64,000 bases of DNA, taken from Halomonas sp. LBP4 (GTDB taxonomy: Bacteria > Pseudomonadota > Gammaproteobacteria > Pseudomonadales > Halomonadaceae). Location of the stretch: assembly GCF_003202205.1 (NCBI RefSeq), contig NZ_PDOG01000001.1, positions 1,058,112 to 1,122,111 of the forward strand. The letters run 5' to 3'. A program made the translations under genes and the position numbers. Under the pieces are notes generated by a model. It did not search any database. It was not told the DNA's origin and saw only the letters and a list, made by a program, of their open reading frames with translations. Within the stretch, counting starts at the first letter, position 1; each line of letters starts with the position of its first letter. Shown piece by piece: positions 53,911 to 62,626 of this stretch.

Positions 53911-54119
53911 GCGTTCGGGGAGGCGGTCGATCACCCCGCGAGGCGGGCGGCGATCCGCGCCACATGCTCGCCCATCGTGCCAAGGTCACGGCGCGATCCA
54001 CCGAGTTTCAATATCGCACCCGGCACTTTCATCGGGCCGACGTCGCCCCTTGAGACACGGGACCCGGCAATGGAAGGTGTTCCTCGACCGGCCCGACAAC
54101 CCGACCCCAAGGTGGCCCC

Positions 54120-54257
54120 ATGCCCTTCGACACGAGTCTCGCGCAGCACTGCACCCGCCTGCTGAACCGCGACACCGCCATGACCCACCACCACGGCGCC
54201 CGGCAGGCCGACCCGGGCCTCGAGATCACCGAGGTACGCCGCGATCATGCTGTCTGA
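54120..54257 (+). CDS. Doubtful small ORF (45 aa) overlapping the astE start
   Basis: The ATG at 54120 opens a 45-residue frame that reads 11 bases into astE. The product has a His-rich centre (THHHGARQ) and is acidic/basic mixed. Some pseudomonads carry a small gene of unknown function beside astE, so it may be its counterpart or a remnant. The overlap would couple its translation to astE. No clear ribosome-binding site is seen. Confidence 0.3.
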   Translation: MPFDTSLAQHCTRLLNRDTAMTHHHGARQADPGLEITEVRRDHAV

Positions 54258-55236
54258 GTGGCTGACGCTGAGCCTCGAGGCGCGTACCCCGGAGCGTCCG
54301 GAAGGTCGCATCCCCGGCGGGCGCTACCGGCTGCTCGGCCCCGGGCTGCTCGAACTCATCCCCGATCAGCCAGGCGAGGCGCCCCGCGCCACCGTGCTCT
54401 CGGCCGGCATCCACGGCAACGAGACCGCCCCCATCGAACTGCTCGGCGAGTGCCTGGCACGCCTCGAGGCGGGTCTCACCCGGCTGGGCGCGCCGGTGCT
54501 GGTGATCCTCGGCAACCTCGAGGCGATCCGCCGTGCCGAGCGCTACGTGAGCACCAACCTCAACCGGCTGTTCCGACGCGATATCGATGAGGTGGGGATG
54601 GAGCCCGACCGGGCCCGTGAGCTGATGGCCGCCGTGGACGGCTTCCATGCCCGCCACCCGGCACACTCGCGACTCCACTATGACCTGCATACGGCGATCC
54701 GCGACAGCCGCTACCCATGCTTCGTGGTCAGCCCCTACGCCGCGACCGCCGTGGCCCCCGAGCAGTGGCGCTGGTTCGCCGCCGCCGGCATCCAGGCGGT
54801 GCTCCACCAGCACCGCCACAGCTGGACCTTCTCCCACTACTCGAAGCACTATCACGGCGCCCAGGCCTTCACCCTCGAGCTCGGGCGTGCCCTGCCCTTC
54901 GGCCACAACGACCTGGCGGCCCTGGCCCCCATGGGGCGGCTGCTCGAGTCGCTGATCGCCGGACGCGAGCCGGCCGCCGGCGACCCCGGGCGGATGGCCT
55001 TCTTCCAGGTCGAGCACGAGTTGATGCGCGAGGCCGAGGCGTTCCGGCTCTGCTTTCCCGACGACACGCCCAACTTCACCGAGTTCGCCCCCGGCACCCT
55101 GCTGGCCGAGGATGGCAAGGCCGGCGACTACCGGGTCGGCGCGACGCCCCTGCGGGTGGTCTTTCCCAATGCCCAGGTCGAGCCGGGAGCCCGGGCGGCC
55201 CTGCTGGTCAGCCCCGCGTCGGCACCCGAGACCTGA
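54247..55236 (+). CDS. astE: Succinylglutamate desuccinylase
   Basis: A 329-residue zinc hydrolase of the AstE/AspA family. Zinc ligands are in the SAGIHGNETAP motif (His56, Glu59) and in LHYDLHTAIRD, with the late ELGRALPFGHND and FAPGTLLAED segments. It performs the last step of the arginine succinyltransferase pathway, splitting succinylglutamate to glutamate and succinate. The start at 54247 overlaps a small frame. An arginine-type ABC importer follows, so both probably serve arginine use. The other ast genes are not in the window. Confidence 0.93.
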   Translation: MLSEWLTLSLEARTPERPEGRIPGGRYRLLGPGLLELIPDQPGEAPRATVLSAGIHGNETAPIELLGECLARLEAGLTRLGAPVLVILGNLEAIRRAERYVSTNLNRLFRRDIDEVGMEPDRARELMAAVDGFHARHPAHSRLHYDLHTAIRDSRYPCFVVSPYAATAVAPEQWRWFAAAGIQAVLHQHRHSWTFSHYSKHYHGAQAFTLELGRALPFGHNDLAALAPMGRLLESLIAGREPAAGDPGRMAFFQVEHELMREAEAFRLCFPDDTPNFTEFAPGTLLAEDGKAGDYRVGATPLRVVFPNAQVEPGARAALLVSPASAPET

Positions 55237-55480
55237 TCGCGCCGCACAGGATCCAGTGGCAAAAACACGAATCCACAGACGAAAACATGGCAAAACTACA
55301 ACAAACCGGAGACAACATCATGATGATGATCCATCAAAAGTCATACCAAAGTCGAACACCTGTTCCTCAGCGCTCCGCTGCCGAAAGCCCGACGGACTGT
55401 TAGAATCGCTCCCTTTTCGCGCCACTCACCCCTGGCGGCGCGTCGCCCGTGGCGACCTTACCTGACCTGGAGCCCGTTCC

Positions 55481-56251
55481 ATGGCCGATACCCCGATTCC
55501 GCTGGAAGTGCACGACATCAAGAAGCGCTTCGGCGACACCGAAGTCCTCAAGGGCCTGTCGCTCAAGGCCCACAAGGGGGACGTCATCACCCTGATCGGA
55601 GCCTCGGGTTCCGGCAAGAGCACCTTCCTGCGCTGCATGAACCTGCTCGAGCAGCCCGACGAGGGCGACCTGATCGTCCACGGCGAGAAGATCCACTTCA
55701 AGCAGACGCGGCATGGGCGCGAGCCCGCCGACTGGAAGCAGGTGGTACGCATGCGGGCCAAGCTCTCCATGGTATTCCAGAGCTTCAACCTCTGGGCCCA
55801 CATGACCCTGCTCGAGAACGTCATCGAGGCCCCGGTCCATGTGCTCGGCAAGCCGAAGAAGGAGGCCGTCGAGCAGGCCCGGGCGCTACTCGAGCGCGTC
55901 GGCCTGAGCGCACGCGCCGACGCCTACCCCGCCCAGATGTCCGGCGGCCAGCAGCAGCGTGGCGCCATCGCCCGGGCGCTGGCCATGGACCCGGAGGTGA
56001 TGCTGTTCGATGAGCCCACCTCGGCGCTCGACCCGGAACTGGTCGGCGACGTGCTCAAGGTCATGCGCGACCTGGCCGAGGAGGGGCGCACCATGATCGT
56101 GGTCACCCACGAGATGGCCTTCGCCCGCGATGTTTCCTCCCAGGTGATCTATCTGCATCAGGGCCGGGTGGAAGAGGCCGGCCCTCCCGGCGAGGTGCTG
56201 GGCAACCCACGCTCCGAGCGTCTCAGGCAGTTCCTGGCGCCCAAGCACTGA
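55481..56251 (+). CDS. aotP: Basic amino-acid ABC transporter ATP-binding protein
   Basis: A 256-residue ATPase of the polar amino-acid class (HisP/AotP). Walker A is GASGSGKST, the signature MSGGQQQRG and Walker [13 protein letters not shown]. The inserted segment HFKQTRHGREPADWKQVVRMRAK is typical of HisP-type proteins of histidine/lysine/arginine importers. It leads the operon P-Q-M-J, 25 bases before the first permease. The 244-base upstream gap is AT-richer and probably carries the promoter. Confidence 0.9.
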   Translation: MADTPIPLEVHDIKKRFGDTEVLKGLSLKAHKGDVITLIGASGSGKSTFLRCMNLLEQPDEGDLIVHGEKIHFKQTRHGREPADWKQVVRMRAKLSMVFQSFNLWAHMTLLENVIEAPVHVLGKPKKEAVEQARALLERVGLSARADAYPAQMSGGQQQRGAIARALAMDPEVMLFDEPTSALDPELVGDVLKVMRDLAEEGRTMIVVTHEMAFARDVSSQVIYLHQGRVEEAGPPGEVLGNPRSERLRQFLAPKH

Positions 56252-56275
56252 GGCGGCCCGGATGAGGAGAACTCC

Positions 56276-56980
56276 ATGATCGACCTCCATGGCTACGGCC
56301 CGCGCCTGCTGGAAGGGGCGCTGATCACCATCGAACTGGCGGTGCTGTCGCTGATCCTGGCCATTGTGTTGGGGCTCGCGACCGCCAGCGCCAAGATGTC
56401 GCGCAACTGGTTGCTGCACCGCACCGGTACCCTCTACACCACCGTCATCCGCGGCGTGCCCGACCTGGTACTGATGATGCTGATGTTCTTCGGTGGCCAG
56501 ATCGGCATCAACATGGTCACCGACTGGCTCTATGACCGGTTCGGCATCGACACCTTCATCAACGTCAACGAGTTCGTCGCCGGGGTGATCACCATCGGCC
56601 TGATCTTCGGGGCCTACATGGGCGAGACCTTCCGCGGTGCCTTCATGGCGGTGGAAAGTGGCCAGATCGAGGCCGGCCGGGCCTACGGCATGAGCCACTG
56701 GCTGGTGTTCCGGCGCATCCGCTTCCCGCAGATGATGCGCCACGCCCTGCCCGGGCTCTCCAACAACTGGATGGTGCTGCTCAAGACCACCGCACTGGTC
56801 TCGGTGATCGGGCTCTCCGACATGGTTCGCGTCGCGGCCGAGGCGTCCAAGGCCACCCGCGAGCCCTTCACCTTCATGATCATCGTGGCCGCCATCTACC
56901 TGCTGATCGCCAGCGTCTCGGAATGGGGCTTCGCGCGCCTGCAGAAGCGCTACAACGTCGGCTACGGGGAGGCGGACTGA
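56276..56980 (+). CDS. aotQ: Basic amino-acid ABC transporter permease (HisQ/AotQ)
   Basis: A 234-residue permease with five hydrophobic segments, the HisQ size. The N-terminal His-Gly-Tyr-Gly-Pro start, the TRGVPDLVLMMLMFFGGQ segment and the coupling loop QIEAGRAYGMSHWLVFRRI are family-typical. GAGGAG precedes the ATG. Its stop shares one base with the start of the second permease gene (TGATG), so the two are coupled. Confidence 0.9.
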   Translation: MIDLHGYGPRLLEGALITIELAVLSLILAIVLGLATASAKMSRNWLLHRTGTLYTTVIRGVPDLVLMMLMFFGGQIGINMVTDWLYDRFGIDTFINVNEFVAGVITIGLIFGAYMGETFRGAFMAVESGQIEAGRAYGMSHWLVFRRIRFPQMMRHALPGLSNNWMVLLKTTALVSVIGLSDMVRVAAEASKATREPFTFMIIVAAIYLLIASVSEWGFARLQKRYNVGYGEAD

Positions 56981-57711
56981 TGGAGGCACTACTTGCCCAG
57001 CTGGAAGCCCAGCTCGCCGACAACAGCATCTTCACCCTGCAGACCCTCTCCTACTACGGCGAGGGCCTGGTCACCACGGTGCAACTGGTGTTCCTGTCAC
57101 TGATCATCGGCCTGGTGGCGGCGGTGCCGCTGGCCATCGGCCGTGGCTCGCGGAGGCGCTGGGTGAAGATGCCCATCTTCCTCTACACCTATGTGTTCCG
57201 CGGCACACCGCTGCTGGTCCAGCTCTACCTGATCTACTATGGCGTGGTCTTCGTCGAGGGCATCCAGGAGTCCTGGCTGTGGGTGATCCTCGAGAAGCCC
57301 TTCGTGCCGGCCCTGATCGCCTTCACCCTGAACACCGCGGCCTATACCACCGAGATCTTCCATGGCGCCATCAAGGCCACCCCCAGGGGCGAGATCGAGG
57401 CGGCGCGCGCCTACGGCATGTCCCGGGCGTTGATGCTGCGGCGCATCGTGCTGCCCAGCGCCTTCCGCCGCGCCCTGCCGGCCTACGGCAACGAGGTGAT
57501 CTTCATGCTCCACGCCAGCGCCATCGCCAGCGTGGTGACCATCATGGACCTCACCGGGGCGGCTCGCTTCGTCTATGCACGCTTCTATGCCCCCTTCGAG
57601 GCCTTCCTGTTCGTCGCGGCGATCTATCTCTGCCTCACCTTCGCCATCCTCTACCTGTTCCGCTACCTGGAACGTCGCCTGCTGGCTCACCTCAAGCCGG
57701 CCAGCGGCTGA
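56980..57711 (+). CDS. aotM: Basic amino-acid ABC transporter permease (HisM/AotM)
   Basis: A 243-residue permease, five or six helices, with YTYVFRGTPLLVQLYLIYYG and the coupling loop EIEAARAYGMSRALMLRRIVLP. The frame is open from 56923, but the ATG at 56980, directly in the upstream stop, is the natural start. It pairs with aotQ to form the channel. Confidence 0.9.
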   Translation: MEALLAQLEAQLADNSIFTLQTLSYYGEGLVTTVQLVFLSLIIGLVAAVPLAIGRGSRRRWVKMPIFLYTYVFRGTPLLVQLYLIYYGVVFVEGIQESWLWVILEKPFVPALIAFTLNTAAYTTEIFHGAIKATPRGEIEAARAYGMSRALMLRRIVLPSAFRRALPAYGNEVIFMLHASAIASVVTIMDLTGAARFVYARFYAPFEAFLFVAAIYLCLTFAILYLFRYLERRLLAHLKPASG

Positions 57712-57857
57712 CAGTCGACGACAAGGAGCGTCAAACAACCGTTGGGAACCAGCGTTCGAATCCGGCCGGTTCCCTCTTCCGACGTGCCCAGGCATCCGTT
57801 ATCTTGGGCGGGTCATCGCTCACGAAGCGACACTACCAATAACAGGGGAAATCACCC

Positions 57858-58628
57858 ATGAAGCTCCAGACTATCCTGAGCCTCGGCGTGCTCGGCGCCG
57901 CCATGATCGCCGGCAGTGCCAGTGCCGAGGTCCGCGATATCCGCATCGGCGTCGACGTGCCCTACGAACCCATGGAATACCGCACGCCCGATGGCGAGTT
58001 GACCGGGTTCGACATCGACCTGGGCAATGCCCTGTGCGCCGAGATCGGCATCGAATGCGAGTGGGTCGTGCAGGGCTGGGACGGGATCATTCCCGGCCTG
58101 ATGGCGCGCAAGTACGACGCCATCATGTCGTCGATGACCATCAACGAGCAGCGCCGCGAGCAGGTGCTGTTCTCCGACCCCTACATCACCCCGCCATCCG
58201 CCTGGTTCGCCCCCGCCGACGTGGAGATCGGCACCCCCTCCGAGGAGAGCCTGGAAGGGCTGACCCTAGGCGTGCAGCGCGGCACCCTGCAGGACAACTA
58301 CGTGACCGACCTCTATGGCGACGTGGCCGAGGTCAATCGCTACGCCACCGCCGACGACATGGTGCTGGACATGGACTCCGGCCGTCTCGACGCCGTCTTC
58401 CTCGACTTCCCGATCGGCAAGTCCACCCTGCTGGACAGCGAGGCCGGAGATTACAAGCTGGTCGGCGAGATGATCACCGAGCCCCAGGAGTACTTCGGGG
58501 AGGGCTTCGGCATCGCCTTCCGCCAGCGTGACCAGGAACTGGCCGAGGCCTTCAACGAGGCACTCGCCACCCTGCGTGAAAACGGCACCTACGACGAGAT
58601 CCACGAGCGCTATTTCGGTAAAGAATAA
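57858..58628 (+). CDS. aotJ: Basic amino-acid ABC transporter periplasmic binding protein
   Basis: A 256-residue binding protein (SBP family 3) with a signal peptide of about 23 residues (ending ASA). The mature part starts DIRIGVDVPYEPMEYRTPDGELTGFDIDLGNALC, as in ArgT/HisJ/AotJ proteins. The YDAIMSSMTINEQRREQVLFSDPYI stretch contacts the amino-acid alpha groups. It follows aotM after a 146-base gap, where I see no second promoter with confidence. Ligand is probably arginine, ornithine or lysine. Confidence 0.9.
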   Translation: MKLQTILSLGVLGAAMIAGSASAEVRDIRIGVDVPYEPMEYRTPDGELTGFDIDLGNALCAEIGIECEWVVQGWDGIIPGLMARKYDAIMSSMTINEQRREQVLFSDPYITPPSAWFAPADVEIGTPSEESLEGLTLGVQRGTLQDNYVTDLYGDVAEVNRYATADDMVLDMDSGRLDAVFLDFPIGKSTLLDSEAGDYKLVGEMITEPQEYFGEGFGIAFRQRDQELAEAFNEALATLRENGTYDEIHERYFGKE

Positions 58629-58655
58629 GCACGGCAAGGAATGATCCCCGCCCGA

Positions 58656-58686
58656 CCTCCTCTCCCGGCCCGGCCGGGGGAGGAGG
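58656..58686. terminator. Hairpin terminator after aotJ
   Basis: A 14-bp stem with one mismatch (58656-58669 with 58673-58686), 28 bases after the stop and before the convergent cadR stop. Confidence 0.55.
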
Positions 58687-58709
58687 CTTGCCGGGCATGG
58701 CGCCACCGA

Positions 58710-59168
58710 TCAGCCGCCGCGATGCGGGCCCGGCACATGGCTGCTGTCGACCAGCCCGGTCGACTCCTCGGCGGGCAACGGCTGGGACAGTTCCTGCAGG
58801 ATGCCGCAGTGGCCGGAGTCGGCCTTGCCCCTGCAGCGCGAACGCAGATTGACTAGTGCCTCGCGCAACGCCTGGAGCTGCGACAGGCGCGCCTCCACGT
58901 GCGCCAGGTGGTCATCGATCAGGCCGTTGACGGCATCGCAGGGCTGGCGCGGGTGATCGTGGTAGTCCAGCAGGGTGCGGATCTCGTCCAGCGTCATGTC
59001 CAGCGCGCGACAATGGCGGATGAAACGCAACCGCTGTGCATGCGCCTCGGCGTAGAGCCGGTAGTTGGCCTGGCTGCGCGCCGGCTCGGGCAGCAGCTCC
59101 TCACGCTCGTAGAAGCGAATGGTCTCTACGGCGCACCCCGTGCGCCGGGCCAGCTCGCCGATCTTCAT
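58710..59168 (-). CDS. cadR: MerR family Cd(II)/Pb(II)-responsive regulator
   Basis: A 152-residue MerR protein. The winged helix starts MKIGELARRTGCAVETIRFYEREELLPEPAR and the coiled-coil dimer helix follows. Metal-binding cysteines are Cys77 (PCDAV), Cys112 and Cys121, the set used by CadR/PbrR. The C-terminus has extra histidines (HVPGPHRGG), as in CadR. It twists the divergent promoters upstream of itself and of cadA to turn on metal export. A matching operator lies 23 bases from its start, and a second before cadA. Confidence 0.92.
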   Translation of the reverse strand: MKIGELARRTGCAVETIRFYEREELLPEPARSQANYRLYAEAHAQRLRFIRHCRALDMTLDEIRTLLDYHDHPRQPCDAVNGLIDDHLAHVEARLSQLQALREALVNLRSRCRGKADSGHCGILQELSQPLPAEESTGLVDSSHVPGPHRGG

Positions 59169-59190
59169 GCCTCGCGCCTCCGGTCACCCT

Positions 59191-59211
59191 ACCTTATAGT
59201 CACTATAGGGT
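59191..59211. promoter_or_regulatory. MerR-type operator between cadR and corA
   Basis: ACCTTATAG-TCA-CTATAGGGT is a 9-bp dyad with one mismatch. It closely matches the operator at 60303-60323. It sits upstream of both cadR (minus) and corA (plus), so it could regulate either. Confidence 0.7.
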
Positions 59212-59331
59212 ATGTGCCCCGCAACGGTGAACCACCAGACGTTACGCGAGGACGGCTCGACCATCGTGATTGGCCTGATGGTCGTAAACGCCTAATCTGG
59301 GCAAATCCAACCAGACGCTCCAGGGACGACG

Positions 59332-60285
59332 ATGATTCGCACCTTCCAGCTCAATCGCCAGACCATCCAGGAAGTCTCCGAGGACACCCGGCCACTGTCC
59401 GAGCGCCTGGCCCAGGCGACCTGGATCGATGCTCACGAACCCGACGAGGACGAGCGCGAGCGGCTCAATGCCTTCCTGGCCGATGAACTGCCGGCCACCG
59501 ACGACGTCGAGGAGATCGAGTCATCGGCGCGCTATTTCGTCGACGCCGACGGCATTCACGTGCACTCGCTGTTCCTGTCGCAGAGCGAGGGACGCCACGG
59601 CAACACCACCGTCGCCTTCATCCTGCAGCCCGAACGGCTGATCACCTTCCGGGACACCGAGATCGCCGACTTCCGCCTGCTGCGCTTGCGTGCCCGCAGT
59701 GGCCAGGTGGAAGCCGACTCGGCGCAGAGCTTGATGCTGACGATCTTCGAGCAGAAGGTGGAAAACCTCGCCGATACCCTGGAGGACGTTCACCGCAAGC
59801 TCGAGGACGTCAGCCACCTGGTGCTGGAGGAGGACGACTCAGACCTCGAGGATGCCATCGACCAACTGGCCAAGCTCGAGGACAGCAATGGCAAGATCCG
59901 TCTGTGCCTCATGGACACCCAGCGCTCGATGTCCTTCCTGATCCGCCACCTGCGCGTCCATGCCGAGCTCCAGGAAACGGCCCGCGAGGTCAAGCGCGAC
60001 GTCGATACGCTGATGACCCACACCGCCTTCCTGTTCGACAAGATCAACTTCCTGATGGATTCCACCCAGGGCTTCATCAACATCCAGCAGAACCAGATCA
60101 TCAAGACCTTCTCGATCGCCGCCGTGGTCTTCCTGCCGCCCACGATGATCGCCAGCATCTACGGCATGAACTTCGACGTCATGCCCGAGCTGTCCTGGCC
60201 CGTCGGCTATCCCTTCGCCCTCGGCCTGATGGCCATTGCCGGCATCTCGCCGTACCTGTACTTCAAGCACAAGAACTGGCTATAG
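59332..60285 (+). CDS. corA: CorA family magnesium/divalent metal transporter
   Basis: A 317-residue CorA protein. The large soluble N-terminal domain ends in a long helix and two membrane helices, with the signature YGMNFDVMPE between them. The last residues FKHKNWL match the usual basic end. CorA channels import Mg2+ and can pass Co2+ or Ni2+. The ATG at 59332 follows a weak site. It lies between cadR and cadA, an unusual position that may place it under metal control. Confidence 0.9.
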   Translation: MIRTFQLNRQTIQEVSEDTRPLSERLAQATWIDAHEPDEDERERLNAFLADELPATDDVEEIESSARYFVDADGIHVHSLFLSQSEGRHGNTTVAFILQPERLITFRDTEIADFRLLRLRARSGQVEADSAQSLMLTIFEQKVENLADTLEDVHRKLEDVSHLVLEEDDSDLEDAIDQLAKLEDSNGKIRLCLMDTQRSMSFLIRHLRVHAELQETAREVKRDVDTLMTHTAFLFDKINFLMDSTQGFINIQQNQIIKTFSIAAVVFLPPTMIASIYGMNFDVMPELSWPVGYPFALGLMAIAGISPYLYFKHKNWL

Positions 60286-60299
60286 CACAGCGTTGCCGC

Positions 60300-60330
60300 T
60301 TGACCCTGTAGTGGCTACAGGGTGTGTCAT
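60300..60330 (+). promoter_or_regulatory. cadA promoter with MerR-type operator
   Basis: TTGACC (60300-60305) and TGTCAT (60325-60330) are separated by 19 bases, the long spacer typical of MerR-regulated promoters. The spacer is filled by ACCCTGTAG-TGG-CTACAGGGT (60303-60323), a perfect 9-bp dyad. It lies 29 bases before the cadA start, and only 14 bases after the corA stop. Confidence 0.85.
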
Positions 60331-60358
60331 CAGCATAGACGATGGCAAGGAGCCCGAC

Positions 60359-62614
60359 ATGACCACGAAGTCTACCTGCGACAGCTGCTGCACCGGTCAC
60401 GCGCCACCCCCACCGGCCTCCCGTGAGGCGCCGCCTCCGGGAACACGCCCCCTGCGCCTGCATATCGAGGCCATGGACTGCCCCACCGAGGAGACGCTGC
60501 TGCGCCGTGCCCTCGAGGGCATGCCGGGCGTCGAGACGCTGGAGTTCGACCTGATCGGCCGTGTACTGACCGTTCACCACCGCGACATCGACGAGGACGC
60601 GATTCACCGGCGCATCGCGTCCACCGGCATGACACCGGAAGCCCTCGACCCAAGCCGTCGGACCGAGGCCGCCAGCAGGGGCGAGAACTGGTGGAAGCTG
60701 GGCATCGCCGCCCTGGTGGCGCTGGCGGCCGAGGTGAGCGAGTGGCTGGCGCTGGCCACCCCCTGGTTGCCCGCCCTGCTGGCGCTGGTGGCCATCGCCA
60801 TGGTGGGGCTGCCGACCTGGAAGAAGGGCTTCATCGCCCTGCGCCACCGCACCCTGAACATCAATGCGCTGATGAGCGTGGCGGTGGCCGGAGCGCTGCT
60901 GATCGGCCACTGGGCCGAGGCGGCCATGGTGATCGTGCTCTTCACCCTGGCCGAACGTATCGAGGCGCGCTCCCTGGGCCGCGCCCGCCACGCCATCCGT
61001 GAGCTGCTCTCGCTGGCCCCGGAGCAGGCCACGGTCGAGCAGGCCGATGGCCGTTTCGCGCTGCAACCCGCCGAGGCGGTCGCGCCCGGCAGCCGGGTCC
61101 GGGTGCGCCCCGGCGAGCGCATCGCCCTGGATGGCGAGATCGAGGCCGGCCACCCGGCACTGGACGAGTCGCCCATCACCGGCGAGAGCCTGCCGGTGGA
61201 CAAGGCACCGGGCGACACCGTCTTCGCCGGCACCGTCAACCGTGACGGCGAGTTCACCTACCGCAGCACCCGGGCCGCCGCCGACACCACCCTGGCGCGG
61301 ATCATCCACGCCGTCGAGCAGGCCCAGGCCAGCCGCGCCCCCACCCAGCGTTTCATCGACCGCTTCGCCGCCGTCTACACTCCGGTGGTGCTCGTCCTCG
61401 CCGGGCTCACCGCCCTGCTGGCCCCCTGGCTACTCGGCGTCGCCTGGCTGGAAGGCATCTACCGCGCCCTGGTGCTGCTGGTGATCGCCTGTCCCTGTGC
61501 CCTGGTGATCTCCACCCCGGTGACCATCGTCAGTGGCCTCTCCGCGGCGGCCCGGGCCGGGATCCTGATCAAGGGGGGGACCTTCCTCGAGCAGGGGCGT
61601 CGCCTGCGCACCCTGGCCTTCGACAAGACCGGCACCCTGACCCGCGGCGCGCCCACCCAGTGCCACTGGCAACCGCTGGACGAGGCCGCCGGCGATGACG
61701 AACGCCGCCGGCTGAGGGCACTGGCCGCGGGACTCGCCGAACGCTCGGGCCATCCGGTCTCCCGGGCCCTGGCCCTGGCCGCCCGGGAGGAGGGCATCGC
61801 GGCACTCGAGGTCGAGGCCCTCAACGAGCAGCCCGGCCGCGGCGTCACCGCCATGGTCGAGGGGCGCCCGGTCTGGCTCGGCAACCGCCGCCTGCTGGAA
61901 GGCTTCGCCCGCCCGGACGAGGCCCTGGAGGCACGACTCGGCGCCCACGAGGCCCGCGGCGAGACGCTGGTGATCCTCGGTGAAGGGGACCGGCCGCTGG
62001 CACTGTTCGCGGTGAGCGACCCGCTCAGGCCCGAGAGCCGCGAGGCCATCGCCGACCTGCATGCACAGGGCGTGACGACGCTGATGCTCAGCGGCGACAA
62101 CCCGGCCAGCGTCGCCGCCATCGCCGCCGAGGCTGGCATCGATGAGGCGCGGGGACAGCTGCTGCCGGAGGACAAGCTGACGGCCATCGAGGAACATGCC
62201 CGACACGGCGTCGTCGGCATGGTCGGGGACGGCATCAACGATGCACCGGCGCTGGCCCGCGCCGATATCGGCTTCGCCATGGGCGCCGCCGGCAGCGACA
62301 CCGCCATCGAGACCGCCGACGTGGCGCTGATGGACGACGACCCGCGCAAGCTGCCGGCCTTCGTGCGACTCTCGAGGGCTACACGCGCCGTGCTGATGCA
62401 GAACATTGTCTTCGCCATCGGCATCAAGGTGGTATTCCTGGCCCTGGCCTTCAGCGGCCACGCCACCCTGTGGATGGCGATATTCGCCGATATGGGGGCC
62501 AGCCTGCTGGTGGTGGCCAACGGCCTGCGCCTGCTCACGGCCGGCGAGGCCCGGCACCGTGGTGCGGCGGCGACCGGCACCGGCCAAGCGGCGCCGCAGC
62601 CCGCCCGATCATGA
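60359..62614 (+). CDS. cadA: Cd/Zn/Pb-exporting P1B-type ATPase
   Basis: A 751-residue P-type ATPase. The N-terminus has a short cysteine cluster (Cys7, Cys10, Cys11), then an HMA-like domain whose usual CxxC is replaced by DCPTEE (Cys41 only). The core has TGES (274-277), the CPC membrane motif (378-380), DKTGT with the phosphorylated Asp422, SGHPVS and GDGINDAPAL. The CPC motif and the MerR-type regulator show export of soft divalent metals. The frame is open from 60236, but that start lies in corA and before the promoter; the ATG at 60359 with AAGGAG is correct. Confidence 0.94.
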   Translation: MTTKSTCDSCCTGHAPPPPASREAPPPGTRPLRLHIEAMDCPTEETLLRRALEGMPGVETLEFDLIGRVLTVHHRDIDEDAIHRRIASTGMTPEALDPSRRTEAASRGENWWKLGIAALVALAAEVSEWLALATPWLPALLALVAIAMVGLPTWKKGFIALRHRTLNINALMSVAVAGALLIGHWAEAAMVIVLFTLAERIEARSLGRARHAIRELLSLAPEQATVEQADGRFALQPAEAVAPGSRVRVRPGERIALDGEIEAGHPALDESPITGESLPVDKAPGDTVFAGTVNRDGEFTYRSTRAAADTTLARIIHAVEQAQASRAPTQRFIDRFAAVYTPVVLVLAGLTALLAPWLLGVAWLEGIYRALVLLVIACPCALVISTPVTIVSGLSAAARAGILIKGGTFLEQGRRLRTLAFDKTGTLTRGAPTQCHWQPLDEAAGDDERRRLRALAAGLAERSGHPVSRALALAAREEGIAALEVEALNEQPGRGVTAMVEGRPVWLGNRRLLEGFARPDEALEARLGAHEARGETLVILGEGDRPLALFAVSDPLRPESREAIADLHAQGVTTLMLSGDNPASVAAIAAEAGIDEARGQLLPEDKLTAIEEHARHGVVGMVGDGINDAPALARADIGFAMGAAGSDTAIETADVALMDDDPRKLPAFVRLSRATRAVLMQNIVFAIGIKVVFLALAFSGHATLWMAIFADMGASLLVVANGLRLLTAGEARHRGAAATGTGQAAPQPARS

Positions 62615-62626
62615 CGACGAGGGGGG

